64,000 nucleotides of DNA. Source: Bacteroidales bacterium (lineage in GTDB: Bacteria; Bacteroidota; Bacteroidia; Bacteroidales; UBA932). The position numbers were made by a program, and so were the translations under genes. Shown one piece after another: positions 36,491-44,748 of the stretch. Below the pieces are notes generated by a model, which searched no databases, was not told the origin of the DNA, and saw only the letters and a program-made list of their open reading frames with translations. Every line of letters starts with the position of its first letter. Within the stretch, counting starts at the first letter, position 1. The stretch is from NCBI GenBank assembly GCA_017465225.1, contig JAFTWQ010000009.1, positions 29,342 through 93,341 on the forward strand, read 5' to 3'.

Positions 36491-38118
36491 TGCTGAAAAG
36501 GATATTCATATGTATGCTGGCGATGACCGTCAGCTTAGCTTTTGTCTCTTGTGACGGACGGCTTTACAGGCCTGAAGATATGAAGGAGCCTGTAAAGCCG
36601 GAACCTGCACCAGATCCGAAGCCCGAGCCCGGACCTGGGCCTGCGCCGGTGTTTGAAACCTCATTCGAAGCCATCATCAACATGGGCGTAGGATGGAATC
36701 TGGGCAACACTCTGGAGCCTGTCTGGACCGGTGACACCGACGGAAGGGACTGGCGAAGGTGGGAGACCGGTTGGGGACAGTCAGTCACAACCCAGAGCCT
36801 GATGAACATGATGAAGAATGCGGGATTTGGCGCCATCCGCGTGCCGGTCTCATGGGGCGTGCATATGGATACGGACGGCAAAGTGTATGAAGAGTGGATG
36901 AACCGCGTCAACGAGGTTGTGGACTATGTCCTTAATGCCGGAATGTATTGCATCATCAACATCCACCACGACACAGGAGCCGACGAGGAGCTTGCATGGC
37001 TGGTGGCATCTCCTGAAGGATACTCCAGAGAAAGGCAGAAATATGAGAATCTTTGGAAACAGATAGCCCTGAGGTTCAGGGATTATGGCCCACGGCTTCT
37101 CTTCGAGTCATATAATGAAATGCTTGACGAAAGCCGCTCTTGGTGCTTTGCTTCTTATGCTCTGGGATATGATGCGGATGCCGCGGCAGGGGCATATCAG
37201 GCGATAAATGACTATGCCCAGAGTTTTGTTGATGTGGTTCGTGCGACCGGAGGCAACAATGCGGTCAGAAATCTCGTTGTGAATACATATGGAGCCTGCA
37301 ATGGTGCGGGAGACTGGAATCCCCATCTGCAGGACCCTCTCAAGAATATGAAGATGCCTTCAGACAAGGTTGAAGACCATATTTTGTTTCAGGTACATTC
37401 ATACCCAATGATCGATGACCTTGCGGCAATGGAAAGAGAAGTTACGCTGATGCTTGACGACCTGGAGGCATATCTGGTGTCACAAGGCGGTCCTGTCATA
37501 GTGGGAGAATGGGGAACATTCAGCGAGAATCCTACGCTGGAAAACTACTGCCATTATGCCAAATGGTTCGCAGGTGAATGCAAGCGTCGCGGTATAGGCA
37601 CATTCCATTGGATGAACCTGTCAGACGGCATGTTCAGGTCTATTCCATGCTTCAGCTCTCCAGAGATCGCAGAGGCTATAGTCAAAGGCTATCATGGAGA
37701 TGGATTTACACCGGTGATACCTGTCATCGAGGATTTTGATATTGATTACAAGGTGACTTACCGTGACCTCTGGTCTGAACTGAACCTGATATCATCGCCG
37801 GTGGAGCTTAATGATTATCAGGGGATTACATTTAAGCTGGACCAGGCTCCAGCTGAAGGCCAGCTTCATGTGAAGGTCTATGGTGATGAAGATGGAAAGG
37901 AACAGTATGGCAAGTTTTCAGGTGTTTCTGCAACTATTTCTTTTGATCCTTCCGTACTTGGTGACGAAGCAAAAAGAATCACCCTCCAGCTATTGCAGGA
38001 GGGTGGTCTTACAATCACGGTGAAAAATGTGCATCTGATCAGAAAGGACGGCACTCTCGAATCATGTACTCCATCCCCATTCTGGGGCTGCTCGGTTGAG
38101 ATTGTGACCAGACGCTAA
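36490..38118 (+). CDS. GH5 endo-glycanase lipoprotein with Pro-rich linker and C-terminal CBM-like domain
   Basis: 542 aa. Lipoprotein signal (SLAFVSCDG), then a Pro/Glu/Asp/Lys linker (about 32-55) that lifts the enzyme off the surface. The GH5 barrel (about 58-400) shows MGVGWNLGNTLEP, GFGAIRVPVSWGVH, IINIHHDTGAD, acid/base Glu in FESYNEMLDE and nucleophile Glu in VIVGEWGTFS. The last 130 residues (about 412-540) are a beta-sandwich (NDYQGITFKLDQAPAEG; LTITVKNVHLIR) that looks like a carbohydrate-binding module. It probably cuts glucan or glucomannan backbone. It ends the PUL, and its stop overlaps by 4 nt the end of the convergent CYTH gene. Confidence 0.87.
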   Translation: MLKRIFICMLAMTVSLAFVSCDGRLYRPEDMKEPVKPEPAPDPKPEPGPGPAPVFETSFEAIINMGVGWNLGNTLEPVWTGDTDGRDWRRWETGWGQSVTTQSLMNMMKNAGFGAIRVPVSWGVHMDTDGKVYEEWMNRVNEVVDYVLNAGMYCIINIHHDTGADEELAWLVASPEGYSRERQKYENLWKQIALRFRDYGPRLLFESYNEMLDESRSWCFASYALGYDADAAAGAYQAINDYAQSFVDVVRATGGNNAVRNLVVNTYGACNGAGDWNPHLQDPLKNMKMPSDKVEDHILFQVHSYPMIDDLAAMEREVTLMLDDLEAYLVSQGGPVIVGEWGTFSENPTLENYCHYAKWFAGECKRRGIGTFHWMNLSDGMFRSIPCFSSPEIAEAIVKGYHGDGFTPVIPVIEDFDIDYKVTYRDLWSELNLISSPVELNDYQGITFKLDQAPAEGQLHVKVYGDEDGKEQYGKFSGVSATISFDPSVLGDEAKRITLQLLQEGGLTITVKNVHLIRKDGTLESCTPSPFWGCSVEIVTRR

Positions 38119-38612
38119 ACCTGTTCCTTCCAGGTTCTGTACGGATGCTTCATGAGCATCGAATTGTAATATCTGCGGTCTCCGGTGACCTCCTTGCCGA
38201 GCCAGGAGGGTCTGATGAAGTTCTCATCTTCGGATGAGAGTTCTATTTCCGCCATGACAAGTCCCTCGTTTTCTCCATGGAAGACATCGACTTCATATGT
38301 ATGCTTTCCTGCGTCAATGAGATGACGGGTCTTGTCTATTATTCCCTCTTCGCAGAGCTTTATGAGTTCCTTCGCTTCTGAAACCGGGATTTCCTTTTCC
38401 CATTCGTAGCGGCTAGCTCCACTTTCGCTGCATGGCCCTTTGATTGTCAGAAACCCTTTATCCCCTTTTATGCGCACACGAACGGTACGCCCAGGGGTGG
38501 TATTGAGATACCCCTGGGCGATATGGACCGACTCCTTTACAAACGGCATGAAATCGCCGTCCACAAGGAATTTCCGTTCTATTTCCAATGTCTTTCTATA
38601 ATCCGAGCTCAT
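38115..38612 (-). CDS. CYTH-domain protein (triphosphate tunnel family)
   Basis: 165 aa. The N-terminal EIERKFLV is the ExExK signature of CYTH enzymes, and the further strands carry the basic and acidic residues of the tunnel (RTVRVRIKGDKGFLTIKG, KTRHLI, EVDVFHGENEGLVMAEIEL). Family members hydrolyse inorganic triphosphate or related phosphates with a divalent metal; adenylate cyclase activity is known for a few but cannot be assumed. Its start overlaps the end of the S46 peptidase gene by 17 nt, so the two are transcribed together. Confidence 0.9.
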   Translation of the reverse strand: MSSDYRKTLEIERKFLVDGDFMPFVKESVHIAQGYLNTTPGRTVRVRIKGDKGFLTIKGPCSESGASRYEWEKEIPVSEAKELIKLCEEGIIDKTRHLIDAGKHTYEVDVFHGENEGLVMAEIELSSEDENFIRPSWLGKEVTGDRRYYNSMLMKHPYRTWKEQV

Positions 38613-40869
38613 CGATGATTCTGGTCATTCCTGCGTATCTGTCGAGCGTCCAGAGGACGAAACGGATGTCGACGCAGACACATTTGTTATAGCCCGGCGT
38701 GCAGTATACATCGCTGGCGAGCGACTCCTTGTTTCCGTCGAATGCGAGACCGATCAGTTCGCCTTTTGAGTTGAGGACAGGGCTGCCAGAATTTCCGCCG
38801 GTGATGTCATTGTCGGTAAGGAAATTCACATACATCAGTGAATTTCCTGTTCCGAATCCCCATTTCCCCCAGTCTCCCTTCCGGTAAAGAAGATACTGAC
38901 GGTCGTTGAGGTGGAAGTCATAGTCAGCAGGATTGTACTTTTCAAGGATTCCTGCCGGAGTAGTCTTCCAGTCGCATACCATGCCGTCGCGAGGCTCATA
39001 TCCGCCTACGGTTCCGTATGTGATACGCATTGTCGAATTCGCGTCAGGATACTGCGGGATGCCTTTTTCAAGCCTCATCTGATAGAGGGCATGAGTGAAT
39101 TCCCTGTTCAGTTCAGTACGGGATACTTCTCCTTCTGCCTCCTTGACAGCATCGTTGAATACTGTCACTTTGAGCGTCTGGAGAAAACGGAAAAGCGGGT
39201 CTCCGAGATACTCATCAAGAGTATGCTCTTCCGAAATGAACTTCTCCATCCTCTCCTTGTCGGTCATGAAACTGTTATTCCAGACATAGTCGGCAAGCTT
39301 GTCATAGTTGACACGGAAACCTCCGTCAGCTCCCGAAAGGAAATAAGAATGCTCGTTATAGAGTTCATTATGATAATCTGCCCAGAATTCTCTATCCACA
39401 TTCGAGTAGAACTGCTCTACGGCATAACGGAACAGGTCTTTTTCCACTCTGAGGTCGAATGTCTCATATTCCTTGATGAAGGCATCGAGCTGCTTGAAGT
39501 CCTTGCCTATAAACTTGAATGTCCTGCTGAATTCTGTTTCAGCCGGATCTGGGCCGTCCTTAAGTTCAAATGGCTTCTTCGGGGTGATGCCCTGACTTGT
39601 GAACACGGCTGTGCGGAACGCATTGAGCTTCGAGCAAGGCCTTGCTATACGCGTGCCTCTGATCAGGGATTCGCGGAAGAAATTGATGTCCTTTTCTGGC
39701 TCGACAACAGCAAGATATTTTGTCTTGAGGTCTGACAGGAGGTTGCCCCAGCGCTCCTTGCGCTGATCGTCTGCCTCGATCCATGCCTGAACTTCCTTCT
39801 CGAGAGCCTCCTTCTTCTCCACTACATCAAATCTTCCGAGACACTCAACCTCGCCGCTGTAAAGCTCCTGTACGTTGCTGAGCGAGAAGAAGTAATCCGA
39901 ATATTTGAGGCGGATTTCAGGGTCCGCATCCATCCATCTCTTTATGATGTCCATCTGCGCCCCTCTGAGGGTATTGCATATCGGATGTCTGAGAGTCTCG
40001 TAGAAATTGACCTCGTAAGAGTTGCTGTATCGGTTTGTGCTTCCCGGGAAGCCGATGACCATTGTATAGTCGCCGGCCTTATAGCCCTCAAGCGATATGT
40101 TGAGCTTCGCCTTTGGCTTCATAGGGATATTATCCTTCGAATATGCGGCCGGTGATCCGTCAGGTGCGGTATACACGCGGTACATCGCGAAGTCGCATTT
40201 GTGCTGTGGCCATTCCCAATTGTCGATGTCGCCCCCGAATGCGGCGGATGACACAGGAGGGGCTGCAACAAGACGTACGTCGCTGTATACCTCATAAAGG
40301 GCCATATAATACTTGGAACCGTCCCACATCGATGCAAGCCATGCCTCGAGACCGGTATTCTCCTTGTACCTGGTCTCAAGAAGGTAGCTGAGCTTCCTCA
40401 TGCCCATCGGCCTGCTCTCATAGTCAGCCTTAGCCTTCATCTCGTTCACCTCGTCGGTGACATCGAGCACCCTCTTGAGGAAGTATACTCTCTTGCCTTT
40501 GATGTTCACCTCTTCATCGGAATGCATCGCCCAGAATCCCTCCTCGAGATAATTGTGTTCAGGGGTGCTGAGGCCATGTACATCGCTGTATGCACAATGA
40601 TGGTTGGTGATAAGGAGACCCTTGTCGGAAATGATGCTTCCGGTGCATCCGAACTCCAGGGAAACCACTGCGTCGGAAATGCTTGCCCCCGGAGCATCTG
40701 CATTGTAGATCTCTCCTGCAGACAGTTCCAGTCCACGATCCTGCATCTTCTTCTCAAGAGCAGCATCGATCGCATGGATCATCCACATTCCCTCGTCCGC
40801 CTTAGCGCTAAAGCCACCCATCAACGCGACTGCTGCTATAATGATGATCTGTTTGAAAATAACTTTCAT
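38596..40869 (-). CDS. S46-family dipeptidyl peptidase (DPP7-like)
   Basis: 757 aa from the ATG ending at 40869; the longer frame would need a TTG. Signal peptide ends GGFSAKADE, so periplasmic. The S46 chymotrypsin-like double barrel shows catalytic His in LLITNHHCAYSD, Asp in DNWEWPQHKCDFAMY and Ser in ITGGNSGSPVLN. The residue that separates DPP7 (Gly) from DPP11 (Arg) appears to be the Gly in GLAFDGN, so hydrophobic rather than acidic P1 residues are expected. S46 enzymes release dipeptides for uptake by asaccharolytic or mixed feeders. It lies 21 nt after the polyferredoxin gene. Confidence 0.93.
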   Translation of the reverse strand: MKVIFKQIIIIAAVALMGGFSAKADEGMWMIHAIDAALEKKMQDRGLELSAGEIYNADAPGASISDAVVSLEFGCTGSIISDKGLLITNHHCAYSDVHGLSTPEHNYLEEGFWAMHSDEEVNIKGKRVYFLKRVLDVTDEVNEMKAKADYESRPMGMRKLSYLLETRYKENTGLEAWLASMWDGSKYYMALYEVYSDVRLVAAPPVSSAAFGGDIDNWEWPQHKCDFAMYRVYTAPDGSPAAYSKDNIPMKPKAKLNISLEGYKAGDYTMVIGFPGSTNRYSNSYEVNFYETLRHPICNTLRGAQMDIIKRWMDADPEIRLKYSDYFFSLSNVQELYSGEVECLGRFDVVEKKEALEKEVQAWIEADDQRKERWGNLLSDLKTKYLAVVEPEKDINFFRESLIRGTRIARPCSKLNAFRTAVFTSQGITPKKPFELKDGPDPAETEFSRTFKFIGKDFKQLDAFIKEYETFDLRVEKDLFRYAVEQFYSNVDREFWADYHNELYNEHSYFLSGADGGFRVNYDKLADYVWNNSFMTDKERMEKFISEEHTLDEYLGDPLFRFLQTLKVTVFNDAVKEAEGEVSRTELNREFTHALYQMRLEKGIPQYPDANSTMRITYGTVGGYEPRDGMVCDWKTTPAGILEKYNPADYDFHLNDRQYLLYRKGDWGKWGFGTGNSLMYVNFLTDNDITGGNSGSPVLNSKGELIGLAFDGNKESLASDVYCTPGYNKCVCVDIRFVLWTLDRYAGMTRIIDELGL

Positions 40870-40890
40870 AGTATTCAAATGTAATTGCTA

Positions 40891-42906
40891 CTATTCATTA
40901 TATTCGTATGATGCACCAGGAGTCTTGAAACTGATCTTCGCTCCCTCCTCTCTGACATCATCAGCCTTGTAAGTGATGGTCCATGTCTCCATAGTCATGA
41001 GCTCCCAAAGCTTTGCCTCAGTCATAGGCTCGGCATACCTGATCTGGATAGCAGGCTGAAGATCCTTGTTGAGATCGAGATATACTCCGACCACACCCTC
41101 ATGCCTTGAAAGATGATTGCTCAGGAACGGCATGTTGCGCAGAATGATAGGCTTCTCGTAATTCTTGTCCACGATCTCATAGATGTACTGCTGCTTGCCC
41201 TCGGCAGCCTCGATGCGGCTCTTCCACTGCACTCTGAACGGTGAGAACATGTTCCTGATGAACTGCTCTGTGCTGATCCTTCCGGTCTCACCCTCGTAAT
41301 CCTCGAACTTGTAGTTGACTTCGATCTCCTTTGTTCCGCCACCATGAACAGGCATCTGGAGAACTTCCATCTCTACAACCTCCTCGAACCAGTCCTCGTC
41401 AAGATCCTCTTCCGGATGCATGAATACACGCACGATCAGAGGACAAGCGAACTCGGTCTCGAGTCCATAGATCTTCTTTCCTGTCAGACGCATCTGCATG
41501 CCGAGATAGTTGATGTCCATCTTGTCATACATGCCTTCTGTCCTGATAGTCACCACCTTGAGTGTGTCGACCTCTGCTGGGTCAGGAGTCTGTACCCTGA
41601 ATTTTGAAGGCACATAGATGGCCTCCTGGATCTTGTCAGGATTTGTCTTAGCCGGGTCATAAAGAATGTCAGCTGAATGTCTCTTGACATATGTCTTTAC
41701 TCCATATACTCCAGGAATCTTTTCAAGCTTCGCCTTGAATGACATCGAACTTCCGTAGCACTTCACCGAACGGAGACCCTCGATGGTGACAGTCTGGAGA
41801 GTGTTCTGGTCTACAAGTTTTGTAACGGTTCCGTCTTCTGCAACATTCTCGATACCCCATTTCATGTCGATGGTAGGGAGCTCGAACTTGCCGCCAGCCC
41901 ACATTCCGAATGCGATAAGCACTATTGTAAGCACAGCAGGAACATATTTCCATACCTTGCTCTTCGACTGTCTGCCGACTCCGATGTTGAGGGCTCCTGT
42001 CGAACATGCAGCAACGCACTCACCGCAGAGAGTACAGTCCACATGTGAAAGCTTGCCGTCATGGACAGACTTGATATCGATATGATACGGACACTTCTTT
42101 ACGCAGAGTCCGCAGTTGTTGCACATGTTGTCGTCCTTAGTGACATGCAGGATCTGGAGCTTCGGCTTTGAATGCAGAATCTCGAGGAGATAGCCTGTAA
42201 TGCAGAACCCGCCAAGGAGAACAGCCCATGGAATGTCGGCACCGAGCACGCCGGCAACATAATATACTCCGAAAAGCACGCCGATCCACAGCCAGAACTT
42301 GAGCGAATTGGAAATAGCTCCGAGCGGGCAGAGATAGCGGCACCAGAACATGTCGACAAGGAAGCTGCCAAGAATAACGACGCTGATGGATACGATTGAC
42401 ATCCAGAGTGTTATCTCGCCCTTGAAGCCTGTTGCTATTGCATAGTATGGGTCAAGGTTCTTGCAGAAAAGCTCGCTTGCATTGACCGTCATGTAGAAGA
42501 TCCAGAATACGAGAACATACTTCACGATACGGAGAACCTTGTCCGCTGCAGATCCGTTACGTACCTTGATGCTCTTGATCTTCATTGCATTCCGGGCCTT
42601 TGCAATAAGGTCCTGCACGGTGCCCAGAGGGCAGATGTATGCGCAGAAGAGCTTGCTGAAAAGCACTACCGCAGCCACGAGGGCGATACCCATCATCACC
42701 TGCAGCGACGACATGCTGCAAGGAAGACTGTTGTTTGCGAGATATGTCGCAAGCGCCTGCAGACCTCCCATCGGGCAATATGCCTCAGGATCCACAGCTT
42801 CTTCCGAAGGAATGATACCAGTTATGAAAACGATCAAAGCTATAAGCACTCCCCACTGAAGGAGGTACTTAGGCCAGTTTCTGATTATTGTTGATCTCTT
42901 TGCCAT
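40891..42906 (-). CDS. Membrane polyferredoxin fused to HMA-like domain
   Basis: 671 aa. Six or so transmembrane helices and four groups of iron-sulfur cysteines: CAYICPLG (C88, C92), CRYLCPLG (C189, C193), CNNCGLCVKKCP (from C262) and CTLCGECVAACS (from C291). The first part resembles NapH/NosR/CcoG-type membrane ferredoxins that carry electrons across or along the membrane. After one more membrane helix (about 320-337) comes an HMA-fold domain (about 371-432; VTIEGLRSVKCYGSSMSF) with only one Cys in the metal loop, then 230 residues with further beta-rich repeats rich in acidic residues. A link to metal or cofactor maturation is possible; the true role is unknown. Confidence 0.85.
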   Translation of the reverse strand: MAKRSTIIRNWPKYLLQWGVLIALIVFITGIIPSEEAVDPEAYCPMGGLQALATYLANNSLPCSMSSLQVMMGIALVAAVVLFSKLFCAYICPLGTVQDLIAKARNAMKIKSIKVRNGSAADKVLRIVKYVLVFWIFYMTVNASELFCKNLDPYYAIATGFKGEITLWMSIVSISVVILGSFLVDMFWCRYLCPLGAISNSLKFWLWIGVLFGVYYVAGVLGADIPWAVLLGGFCITGYLLEILHSKPKLQILHVTKDDNMCNNCGLCVKKCPYHIDIKSVHDGKLSHVDCTLCGECVAACSTGALNIGVGRQSKSKVWKYVPAVLTIVLIAFGMWAGGKFELPTIDMKWGIENVAEDGTVTKLVDQNTLQTVTIEGLRSVKCYGSSMSFKAKLEKIPGVYGVKTYVKRHSADILYDPAKTNPDKIQEAIYVPSKFRVQTPDPAEVDTLKVVTIRTEGMYDKMDINYLGMQMRLTGKKIYGLETEFACPLIVRVFMHPEEDLDEDWFEEVVEMEVLQMPVHGGGTKEIEVNYKFEDYEGETGRISTEQFIRNMFSPFRVQWKSRIEAAEGKQQYIYEIVDKNYEKPIILRNMPFLSNHLSRHEGVVGVYLDLNKDLQPAIQIRYAEPMTEAKLWELMTMETWTITYKADDVREEGAKISFKTPGASYEYNE

Positions 42907-43037
42907 GATATGATAGTTTTAATCCTCGAAGATACGTAATTCCCTCGGCATTAGCAATTTTCTTTACCGGGTCTGGCGGGAATCCTGACCACCCTCTGAT
43001 TGCGTGTCGCGCAAGTTGCTGATTTTCAATTGCATGA

Positions 43038-43075
43038 AAAAGCCTCCTGCCGCCGAAAGGGGGCAGGAGGCTTTT
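43038..43075 (-). terminator. Terminator of the fimbrillin-FISUMP gene
   Basis: AAAAGCCTCCTGC (43038-43050) pairs with GCAGGAGGCTTTT (43063-43075); on the minus strand a run of T follows. On that strand the loop reads cccctttcggcg, 10 of 12 bases as in the terminators at 4893 and 30755. Confidence 0.85.
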
Positions 43076-43117
43076 ATAAGTTATTGACCTGTAGAAATAT
43101 AATGGTCACGGTGTCTG

Positions 43118-44686
43118 TTACTTGTTCTTCACGCAGCGTACTGATGCACCGGAAAGGAAGTTTCCGTATGCAACAGAGATCTTCTCGTTCGATGAGTTGT
43201 AGAGAGGCATGAAGTAGTGGTACTGGATATTCTTGAGACTGCCGTCTTCATTGGTTGTGGCCTGATGCAATGTCGAGCCGATGACGTATGACATTATGCC
43301 ATAGATGCCGTTGTAGTTGGTCACAGTGTAACTGCCTTTGCCTGTCACTGAAGTCTTGTTCCTCATACTTGCGAACTGCCATGGCCAGCCTGCCTCGGCG
43401 AGAGCTGCGATGCTTGCGCCTTTGATTGTGGCGTCATAATATGGTGCGGCTGTGTTGACCAATGCACTGTTCGAGCTATGTCCGACGAGACCTGTCATCT
43501 CGGCAACGGTAGGGATGTGCCAGCCTGTAGGGCAGATACCCTGGCAACCTTCGAATGTGCCGGCATTTTCAGCTGTAATCGACTCTACGCCGAATGCTGT
43601 TGCTGCATCATAAAGAAGTCCGAGAGTCTCGACGAGTGCAGGATCTGCAACCTTCTCTGCATTCGCAGCCGGATACCAGATGCCGGCATCCTCTGCAGGA
43701 TCGCTCGACACTGTACGTCCGCGTGGGATGAAGCGGAGGTTCTCTGCCATCCATGTGTTGCCGTCAGCGAGAGTAACAGTCTTATACTCAATACCGTCAT
43801 ATACGAAATATCCGTCGTGCTCAGTGAATTCTACAGGAAGTTCTTCTGTGGTTCCTTCGCCTTCGAAACCGATCTCGCCCTCGTCAGTCCAGTTCTCGAT
43901 CTCGCCTGAAGCGCTTACGATCATATTATCCTGAAGGAGACGGGCATTGATAGTATATTGGCCGCCGGACTTGAGGGTCATCTCTGCGAGAGGCTGGGTG
44001 ATCTTCTTGCCGTTTGAAAGGCTAACCTCGACTGAAAGCTTTGCAGTCTGAGGAATGACGATAGCCTGCCATACCTTTCCGGCAGTAGCTTCATATGCTG
44101 TGATTTCAGTAAGCTCAGTTGACATACCGCCACTTGCCGGCAGGACTGCGAGATTAGGAAGGTCAATGTCACAAGCTGCATCTCCGCCAAGAATCTTCAC
44201 TGTATTTACTTCTGCACCTGACTGATTGTCAATATTGATCACAAGCTTGGTCATCATATGCTTGAAGACCATTGTGATGGCATTAGGAGTAGGGAGCACG
44301 CCTTTCTTTGCGGCAGCCATGAAGTCTGCCTGGGCTATGCCGGCTGTCTGGTCAAGGACAGCAGCATAATAAGCAGGGGTGCCTGTAGCTTCATATGGAT
44401 AATATGCATATACATCAGCCTCCGAATATGCATCTGCATACCACATGAGGTCGCCTGAGAATACAGATCCATCGAAGGTGAGGATGGCGTTGTCTGCATA
44501 TGCCTCTGCTCCGTTCACCTTGGTCATTGTGAATCCAATCTGGTCGCCATTCTCGAAGTTCACTTCTGTAGCACGGGTGATGACCGGCTCGACCTGAACC
44601 TTTCCGGGAGCCATGTCAGGCTGTACCGGCTGCTGGCAGGCTGCGATTGCAAGCGCTGCGAGCGTGATTGAAAAATAACGTTTCAT
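43118..44686 (-). CDS. Fimbrillin-like lipoprotein with C-terminal FISUMP domain
   Basis: 522 aa from the ATG ending at 44686 (MKRYFSITLAALAIAACQQ, a lipoprotein signal). Residues about 25-275 follow the Mfa-like/fimbrillin plan (VEPVITRATEVNFENGDQIGFTM, DLMWYADAYSEADVYAYYPY, KHMMTKLVINIDN, WQAIVIPQTAKL). Residues about 300-522 are a FISUMP domain (TVTLADGNTWMAENLRF, ICPTGWHIPTVAEMTGL, ending NFLSGASVRCVKNK). It is a surface protein, perhaps an adhesin tip or a stand-alone fimbrillin-type lipoprotein. It is the last gene of a minus-strand group with DUF6850-, DUF4876- and TonB-receptor genes; a hairpin repeat separates it from them. Confidence 0.85.
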   Translation of the reverse strand: MKRYFSITLAALAIAACQQPVQPDMAPGKVQVEPVITRATEVNFENGDQIGFTMTKVNGAEAYADNAILTFDGSVFSGDLMWYADAYSEADVYAYYPYEATGTPAYYAAVLDQTAGIAQADFMAAAKKGVLPTPNAITMVFKHMMTKLVINIDNQSGAEVNTVKILGGDAACDIDLPNLAVLPASGGMSTELTEITAYEATAGKVWQAIVIPQTAKLSVEVSLSNGKKITQPLAEMTLKSGGQYTINARLLQDNMIVSASGEIENWTDEGEIGFEGEGTTEELPVEFTEHDGYFVYDGIEYKTVTLADGNTWMAENLRFIPRGRTVSSDPAEDAGIWYPAANAEKVADPALVETLGLLYDAATAFGVESITAENAGTFEGCQGICPTGWHIPTVAEMTGLVGHSSNSALVNTAAPYYDATIKGASIAALAEAGWPWQFASMRNKTSVTGKGSYTVTNYNGIYGIMSYVIGSTLHQATTNEDGSLKNIQYHYFMPLYNSSNEKISVAYGNFLSGASVRCVKNK

Positions 44687-44719
44687 AGTTCTATAAATGT
44701 TAATAAATAATTTCATATA

Positions 44720-44748
44720 AAGATCCTTCGCTACGCTCAGGATGACAA
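44720..44748 (-). repeat. REP-like hairpin repeat
   Basis: On the minus strand it reads TTGTCATCCTGAGCG, then CGAAGGATCTT. Same family as the copies at 29202-29288, 47473-47501 and 54697-54724. It directly touches the stop codon of the DUF6850-like gene (44749-44751). Confidence 0.85.
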
